10,937 nucleotides of DNA. It comes from Verrucomicrobiales bacterium (GTDB lineage: Bacteria > Verrucomicrobiota > Verrucomicrobiia > Verrucomicrobiales > DEV007). The position numbers and the translations under genes were made by a program. Positions 7,010 to 10,937 of the stretch are shown here, piece by piece; position 1 is the stretch's first letter; every line of letters starts with the position of its first letter. Location of the stretch: assembly GCA_013003335.1 (NCBI GenBank), contig JABDJT010000350.1:1-10937 (forward strand). Reading direction: 5' to 3'. A model generated the notes under the pieces. It had not been told where the DNA came from. It made no database searches and saw only the letters and a program-made list of their open reading frames with translations.

Positions 7010-7969
7010 TTAAAACGCCCATTCCGTCTGCTCAAACGCCGGCTCCGGAACCGTAAGAGCCGGGCCATTCTCACGCCGTCGATCGGGCTGTTGATCTTCC
7101 CGCACGCGGTTTTCATTCGTACCCTCCGCGGTCGGATACTTCACCTCGTGATGCTCCACATTCGGCCCGGAAACCGCCGCGGGCGCTGCCGCCTCTTTCA
7201 ATGGAGTTGGTTTTTTCCGGCAGGCGCATTCGAGATCGACATGGGGGAATCCTTCCCGCTCCAGCCGTTCACGAATCACTCTCAACGCCTGCTCCGGCGA
7301 ATTGCAGTCGGAACTGAGATGCCCCAGCACTACGCGATGCAGGTTTTGCCTTGCCACGGCGGAAATCAAATCCGCCGTCTGATCGTTCGACAGGTGCCCG
7401 TGGCGGTTGCTGATCCGCTGCTTCGTCGCCCACGGCCGCTTGATGTCGTTTTGCAGCATCACTTCGTCGTAGTTGGCCTCTGTGAAAAGCGTGTCGACCC
7501 CGTGGAGACGGTCTATGATCACCTGCGTGACGTGCCCGACATCACTCAGCACGCCGACTGAAGAACAACTCCCACGAAACACGAACCCGACCGGGTCCGC
7601 TGCATCGTGCGGAACATTGAACGATTCAACCACCGCTTCGCCGACCTCGAAGGCCGCACCCGCTTCAAAAATGCGCCACGGCACGGGTGATTTCAGCTTT
7701 TCAGAAACCAGCAAACTCGTGTCTCGCGTCGCAAATACCGGAATCTCCCGCTTGCGCAAAAACACGTCCAGCCCGCAGGAATGATCGCCATGTTCATGGG
7801 TCAAAACAATCCCGGTCAACGAATCGGGCTCGATCCCGACGGTCTCGAGCCGAAGGCACAACTGCCTCGCGCTCAGGCCCGCATCCACCAGGATCCGCGT
7901 ATCGTCGCCCAGGCAGACCACGGCTGCATTGCCGGAACTACCACTGCCGAGAACGGAAAGACGAAGCAT
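7010..7969 (-). CDS. MBL-fold hydrolase, YycJ/WalJ type
   Basis: A 319-residue metallo-beta-lactamase-fold protein. It begins MLRLSVLGSGSSGNA, the typical first strand of the YycJ/WalJ group. The metal site is THEHGDH (H58, H60, D62, H63), with further ligands H121 (VPHDA), D143 (LSDVGH) and H217 (LGHLS); ISNRHGHLSN near 186-195 is also characteristic. Members are two-metal phosphodiesterases; some have been linked to 5'-3' exonuclease activity, mismatch repair or cell-wall signalling, so the substrate here is unknown. The core ends near residue 253. A polar, proline-rich tail of about 65 residues follows that the family normally lacks and is probably disordered. The gene converges on metH with only 3 bp between stop codons, and is divergent from rarA with a 65-bp gap. 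No clear Shine-Dalgarno sequence is seen before the start. Confidence 0.9.
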   Translation of the reverse strand: MLRLSVLGSGSSGNAAVVCLGDDTRILVDAGLSARQLCLRLETVGIEPDSLTGIVLTHEHGDHSCGLDVFLRKREIPVFATRDTSLLVSEKLKSPVPWRIFEAGAAFEVGEAVVESFNVPHDAADPVGFVFRGSCSSVGVLSDVGHVTQVIIDRLHGVDTLFTEANYDEVMLQNDIKRPWATKQRISNRHGHLSNDQTADLISAVARQNLHRVVLGHLSSDCNSPEQALRVIRERLEREGFPHVDLECACRKKPTPLKEAAAPAAVSGPNVEHHEVKYPTAEGTNENRVREDQQPDRRRENGPALTVPEPAFEQTEWAF

Positions 7970-8034
7970 TTTGCGGAAAAGGGGTGGGTCAAATGGACAG
8001 GAAACAGCCTAGATACTTTGGAGGCATTAAACAA
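7970..8034. promoter_or_regulatory. Divergent intergenic region, MBL gene and rarA
   Basis: These 65 bp must hold the promoters of both divergent genes unless rarA starts later, at 8119. On the plus strand TAGATA (8010-8015) is the best -10 candidate, but no good -35 lies at the right distance. On the minus strand TTGTTT and TAGGCT, 17 bp apart, are a weak pair. Assignment is by position rather than by strong motifs. Confidence 0.35.
8020..8024 (+). promoter_or_regulatory. Shine-Dalgarno sequence deciding the rarA start
   Basis: GGAGG lies 10 bases before the ATG at 8035. It is the clearest ribosome binding site in the window and favours 8035 over the in-frame ATGs at 7993 and 8119. The 8119 start would give MDDLFDEDED, also a natural-looking N-terminus, but it has no comparable site upstream. 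Confidence 0.6.
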
Positions 8035-9522
8035 ATGGAAAATGGCAAATCTGTCAAAAATCCATCGCCTTCCCGTGCAAAACCGGCCGGATTCGGCTAT
8101 CGAGTTGGCACGCGAAACATGGATGATCTTTTCGACGAAGACGAAGACGCCGAAAACGAATCAACTGGGTCTGATCAGCAAACCAACCCGGTCGATTCGA
8201 ATTTCGCCCCTGTCCCGCTTGCCGCCCGGATGCGACCGCGCGTTCTCGACGAATACGTCGGCCAGCAACACATCCTCGGCGAAGGAAAGCTGCTGCGGCG
8301 CGCCATCGAGGCCGACCGGTTTACCTCGCTGATTTTTTACGGGCCACCCGGCGTCGGAAAAACGAGCCTCGCCGAACTGATCGCGCAGCGGACCGAATCG
8401 CGATTTGTGAACCTCAGCGGCGTCGAAAGCAACGTCGCGGAAATTCGACAGGCCGTCGAGGCGGCGAAAGGCTACCAGCGCACCCGCAAACAGATCACGA
8501 CGCTGTTTGTCGATGAAATCCACCGGTTTAACAAGGCCCAGCAGGACGTGCTTCTGCCCCACATCGAGCGCGGGACGGTCCGGTTCATCGGCGCGACGAC
8601 CCACAATCCGTTTTTTTACATCAACAGCCCGCTCGTTTCGCGCAGCCAGGTGTTCCAACTCGAGCCGCTCGAAGAAATCGACCTTGCCGAGCTGCTCCAG
8701 GCTGCGGTTTCGGACGACGAACGCGGGTTCGGCAAAAAACCCATCCGCCTCGCCGAAGACGCCGCCGCTCATTTCGTGCGGATGTGCGACGGCGACGCCC
8801 GCAAGCTTTTGACGTCGTTCGAGCTGGCCGTCCTGACGACTGAAGCCGACGACGATTCGGGCGAAATCGAGATCGATCTTGAAGTCGCGGAAGATTCCAT
8901 CCAGCGGAAAACGGTGGTCTACGACGCAGACGGAGACGCGCACTACGACACGATTTCCGCTTTCATCAAATCAATGCGCGGAAGCGACCCCGACGCAGCG
9001 CTCTACTGGCTGGCAAAGATGTTGTACGCCGGCGAAGACATCCGGTTCATCGCCCGGCGGATCGTGATTGCCGCCAGCGAAGACGTCGGCATGGCCGATT
9101 CCAACGCTCTCCGCGTCGCCGTTTCAGCCCAGCAGGCTGTCGAATTTATCGGCATGCCCGAAGCGCGAATTCCCCTCGCCCACGCCGCCGTTTACATTGC
9201 CACCGCCCCGAAAAGCAATCGGGCTTATGCCGGCATCAACGCCGCCATGCGCGACGTGAGAGAAGGCCGCACCCTCGCCGTGCCGCCCCATTTGCGAACC
9301 AAATCGCGCAAGAAACTCGGCGTCGAAGGCGGCGCGATCGAAGCCGCCGACACGGAATACAAATACAGCCACGACGCCGAGGAGGGCTACATCCCGCAGG
9401 CCTATCTGCCGGAAGGCCGGGTGTATTACGAGCCGACAGAAAACGGCATGGAAAAACGCGTCGCCGAACGCCTGGAATACTGGCGGGCGCAGTTTGAGGC
9501 GGATCAGGCCGGGAACGAGTGA
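8035..9522 (+). CDS. rarA: Replication-associated recombination ATPase RarA/MgsA
   Basis: A 495-residue AAA+ ATPase of the RarA/MgsA (Mgs1/WRNIP1) family, which acts at stalled or gapped replication forks with SSB. Signatures in order: PLAARMRPRVLDEYVGQQHIL leading into the AAA core, Walker A GPPGVGKT at 103-110, Walker B LFVDEIH with D160-E161, then HRFNKAQQDVLLPHIE, sensor GATTHNPFF and the arginine-finger region SPLVSRS. The C-terminal tetramerisation region has YDTISAFIKSMRGSDPDAALYWLAKML, ASEDVGMAD, APKSNRAY, VPPHLR and YKYSHD. THNPFF replaces the ENPSF of E. coli, probably a lineage variant. The start at 8035 is chosen for its GGAGG site; it gives an extra basic 28-residue leader before the acidic MDDLFDEDED segment, and a start at 8119 is possible. 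The open frame extends further upstream only as an antisense shadow of the MBL gene. Confidence 0.96.
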   Translation: MENGKSVKNPSPSRAKPAGFGYRVGTRNMDDLFDEDEDAENESTGSDQQTNPVDSNFAPVPLAARMRPRVLDEYVGQQHILGEGKLLRRAIEADRFTSLIFYGPPGVGKTSLAELIAQRTESRFVNLSGVESNVAEIRQAVEAAKGYQRTRKQITTLFVDEIHRFNKAQQDVLLPHIERGTVRFIGATTHNPFFYINSPLVSRSQVFQLEPLEEIDLAELLQAAVSDDERGFGKKPIRLAEDAAAHFVRMCDGDARKLLTSFELAVLTTEADDDSGEIEIDLEVAEDSIQRKTVVYDADGDAHYDTISAFIKSMRGSDPDAALYWLAKMLYAGEDIRFIARRIVIAASEDVGMADSNALRVAVSAQQAVEFIGMPEARIPLAHAAVYIATAPKSNRAYAGINAAMRDVREGRTLAVPPHLRTKSRKKLGVEGGAIEAADTEYKYSHDAEEGYIPQAYLPEGRVYYEPTENGMEKRVAERLEYWRAQFEADQAGNE

Positions 9523-9526
9523 ACAC

Positions 9527-9559
9527 GGTCTGTTCGCCAAACCAACCCTGTTGGGTCGT
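9527..9559. repeat. Intergenic 33-bp repeat, copy C, between convergent genes
   Basis: GGTCTGTTC, 14 variable bases, GTTGGGTCGT. It occupies nearly the whole 40-bp gap between the rarA stop (9522) and the GH16 stop (9563-9565). CCAAC and GTTGG can pair, flanked by AAAC/GTTT. A second small stem GAACA (9521-9525) with TGTTC (9531-9535) overlaps its left end. A weak TTTCTC tract follows. Its position suggests a shared transcription end for the two convergent genes, but the T-tract is poor. Confidence 0.6.
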
Positions 9560-9562
9560 TTC

Positions 9563-10588
9563 TCACTCCGCCCACTGGAAGACGCGGACGTAGTCGACCA
9601 GCAGAGTCTGCGGGAACAGATCCGCCGGGATGCGATCCGCTTTCTGGTCCGTCTTTTCAAAAAACCGGCCGTCGACAGCGACGTTGAGGATCAAGTGGAA
9701 CGGCTGGTCATAAGGCGCTGAAGCGTTGTCCTTCGCGGTTTCGCTGAACCACTCGTCCTTCTTTCGGGTCTTCCATTTTTTCCCATCAACGAACCACGAA
9801 ATTTCGTCGGCATTCCACTCCAGCGCATACACGTGGAAATCCTCCGCCGCGTCTTTCCCCGGAAACTGGTAGGCGTGCGCAAGATACACATTCCGCGGCC
9901 ACGCCCCGCCAAAGTGAAGCGCACCGGTAGTTTCGTGCACGGCGCTGCCGCGTGATTCAATGATGTCGATCTCTCCGCCGGCCGCCCAGCCTCCGTATTT
10001 CGAAGCGGTCGGCAGCATCCAGACAGCGGGCCAAATACCCTCCCCTTTTGGCATTTTCGCGCGGATTTCGAAACGCCCAAACTTCCAGTCGCCTCGGTTC
10101 AACGTTCGCAATCGCGCGGAGGAATAAGGCTGCGTCTTGCCGTCGTTCGTCGTGTGGGCGTCCCGATACACCGCGATGTTCAAATTCCCGTCTTTCACAA
10201 AACTGTATTTTGAATCCGTCCGGTACGCCTGCCGCTCGTTGTTGCCGCCGCCATAATTATTCTCCTCCCGCTCCCATTTCGTGAAATCGATTTTGTCGCC
10301 ATCAAATTCATCCGCCCACACCAGCACCCACTCTTTTGACGGATTCGTGATCCGGTATTTTCCCGCCGGACGAAGGAGGCGCATCGTCTCGCCCGTGCCG
10401 GGAATCGACGGACCATCGTTTTTCCACTCGTCGCCGACTTGAACCTCAGGTTGATACAATTTTCCTGTCTCTGTCGGAAACGTCAGCTGAACAGCCGGCC
10501 CGGTGTGGAATTCCGGTTCGGCGGCAAAGCCGCAAATCCGAGTCAGGATAAAAAAGGGCAGGAGTGCGCGAAGGAAAACAGGCTTCAT
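9563..10588 (-). CDS. Secreted GH16 family beta-glucanase (laminarinase-like)
   Basis: Predicted 341-residue exported glycoside hydrolase of family 16, likely cutting beta-1,3- or mixed-linkage glucans such as laminarin. The ATG at 10588 is chosen because it opens a signal peptide (MKPVFLRALLPFFIL, cleavage near FAA at residue 23); the frame is open to 10702 but that would place 38 polar residues ahead of it. Residues about 24-80 form a small beta module (LTFPTETGKLYQPEV, IPGTGE) like those appended to exported proteins in Verrucomicrobiota and planctomycetes. The catalytic jelly roll runs from about 88 (LVWADEFDGDKID) to the end, with NNERQAY, GRFEIRAKMPKGEGIWPAVWMLP and the active-site motif GGEIDIIE, where E206 is the nucleophile, D208 the assisting residue and E211 the acid/base. 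The final DYVRVFQ strand is normal for GH16. Exact substrate cannot be fixed: agarases, carrageenases and xyloglucanases share the fold. Confidence 0.93.
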   Translation of the reverse strand: MKPVFLRALLPFFILTRICGFAAEPEFHTGPAVQLTFPTETGKLYQPEVQVGDEWKNDGPSIPGTGETMRLLRPAGKYRITNPSKEWVLVWADEFDGDKIDFTKWEREENNYGGGNNERQAYRTDSKYSFVKDGNLNIAVYRDAHTTNDGKTQPYSSARLRTLNRGDWKFGRFEIRAKMPKGEGIWPAVWMLPTASKYGGWAAGGEIDIIESRGSAVHETTGALHFGGAWPRNVYLAHAYQFPGKDAAEDFHVYALEWNADEISWFVDGKKWKTRKKDEWFSETAKDNASAPYDQPFHLILNVAVDGRFFEKTDQKADRIPADLFPQTLLVDYVRVFQWAE

Positions 10589-10731
10589 CTTTCGTCGAGC
10601 GGGAACCTTGCCCCGTTTCAGCGACTCGACAACCATCGGATCGATTGTGCTCCCGATCCCGGCTGAAACCGGACCCGGTTCATTCGTTTTCCCGTTTTTC
10701 AAACCGGGGAATCGCCTGTAGCATCGGCGGC
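10589..10731. promoter_or_regulatory. Divergent intergenic region with inverted repeat
   Basis: These 143 bp separate the GH16 start from the LOG-family start and must contain both promoters. No convincing -35/-10 pair was found. An imperfect palindrome, TGAAACC (10664-10670) against GGTTCA (10677-10682) with one unpaired A, could be an operator or a chance GC-rich stem. The 33-bp repeat found in three other intergenic regions is absent here. Confidence 0.35.
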
Positions 10732-10937
10732 ATGTCGACGGTGAAAAATCCCATCCACACCCTCTGCGTTTTCTGCGGCTCCCAATCCGGCACCGACCCC
10801 GTTTTTGGCGAATCGACTCGCGAGATTGGCCGGTTCCTTGCCGAAAAACAGATCCGCATCGTTTACGGTGGGGGAAGCATCGGGCTGATGGGAACGCTGG
10901 CCGACGCAGCCCTCGAAGCCGGGGGGGAAGTGATCGG
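10732..10937 (+). CDS. LOG-family nucleotide phosphoribohydrolase, 3' truncated
   Basis: The first 68 codons of a Rossmann-like LOG/YvdD-type protein; the gene is cut by the window end. The frame begins MSTVKNPIHTLCVFCGSQSG, then FLAEKQIRIVYGGGSIGLMG and ADAALEAGGEVIG, which is the standard N-terminal half of the family often mislabelled lysine decarboxylase. Members cleave nucleoside 5'-monophosphates (cytokinin riboside monophosphates in plants and some bacteria, AMP or pyrimidine nucleotides in others) to free base and ribose 5-phosphate. The PGGxGT catalytic motif would lie beyond the cut, so activity cannot be judged. GGCGG just before the start is a weak Shine-Dalgarno candidate. Divergent from the GH16 gene. 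Confidence 0.9.
   Translation, partial: MSTVKNPIHTLCVFCGSQSGTDPVFGESTREIGRFLAEKQIRIVYGGGSIGLMGTLADAALEAGGEVI

Noticed and set aside
7039..7063. Stem CCGGCTC/GAGCCGG near the metH and MBL gene 3' ends as a terminator
   Set aside because: The 7-bp stem is within the MBL coding sequence and has no T-tract on either strand.
7007..7561. 184-codon plus-strand frame beginning right after the metH stop
   Set aside because: It is the antisense shadow of the MBL-fold gene, whose metal-binding motifs are clear on the minus strand.
7687..8034. Upstream extension of the rarA frame
   Set aside because: It overlaps the MBL gene in antisense and has no RarA-like sequence; the GGAGG-supported ATG at 8035 is preferred.
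10589..10702. 38-residue N-terminal extension of the GH16 protein
   Set aside because: It would bury the signal peptide behind a polar segment; the ATG at 10588 gives a normal export signal.

Overview
The window looks like one end of a metagenome-type contig from a Gram-negative bacterium. Supporting this are a TonB-dependent outer-membrane receptor, signal peptides typical of exported proteins, high GC, and protein flavours that fit the Verrucomicrobiota (or a neighbouring PVC lineage): a GH16 enzyme with a small N-terminal beta module, and RarA with a GATTHNP motif. The lineage is an inference from gene style only; no rRNA or tRNA lies in the window.

Layout. Positions 1-42 are a pure G homopolymer at the contig edge, probably a sequencing or assembly artefact that runs into a glycine-linker coding sequence. 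Positions 44-1072 (+) are the 3' part of a gene made of four tandem ~90-residue beta domains that resemble the beta domain of the von Hippel-Lindau protein (VHL). A strong intrinsic terminator follows. An AT-rich leader then precedes a TonB-dependent receptor of the BtuB/Cir type (1245-3167, +) and, 65 bp further on, cobalamin-dependent methionine synthase metH (3233-7006, +). This pairing suggests, without proving, that the receptor imports a corrinoid. Three bases after metH, a convergent metallo-beta-lactamase-fold gene of the YycJ/WalJ type (7010-7969, -) ends. It is divergent from rarA, the AAA+ replication-recombination ATPase (8035-9522, +). A secreted GH16 beta-glucanase (9563-10588, -) converges on rarA. 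A LOG-family nucleotide phosphoribohydrolase begins at 10732 (+) and is cut by the window end.

Most of the window is ordinary housekeeping and nutrient-uptake content. Two things stand out. The first is the tandem VHL-like domain protein at the left edge, whose Gly/Pro linker contains a perfect 27-bp palindrome. The second is a previously unlabelled 33-bp intergenic element, GGTCYGYTC-N14-GTTGGKTCGT. It occurs three times with identical internal spacing, always outside coding sequence: after the VHL-like gene, between the receptor and metH, and between the convergent rarA and GH16 genes. Copy one is part of a textbook terminator hairpin; copy two sits 10 bases before the metH start codon. No CRISPR array, insertion sequence, attachment site, riboswitch or tRNA was recognised.
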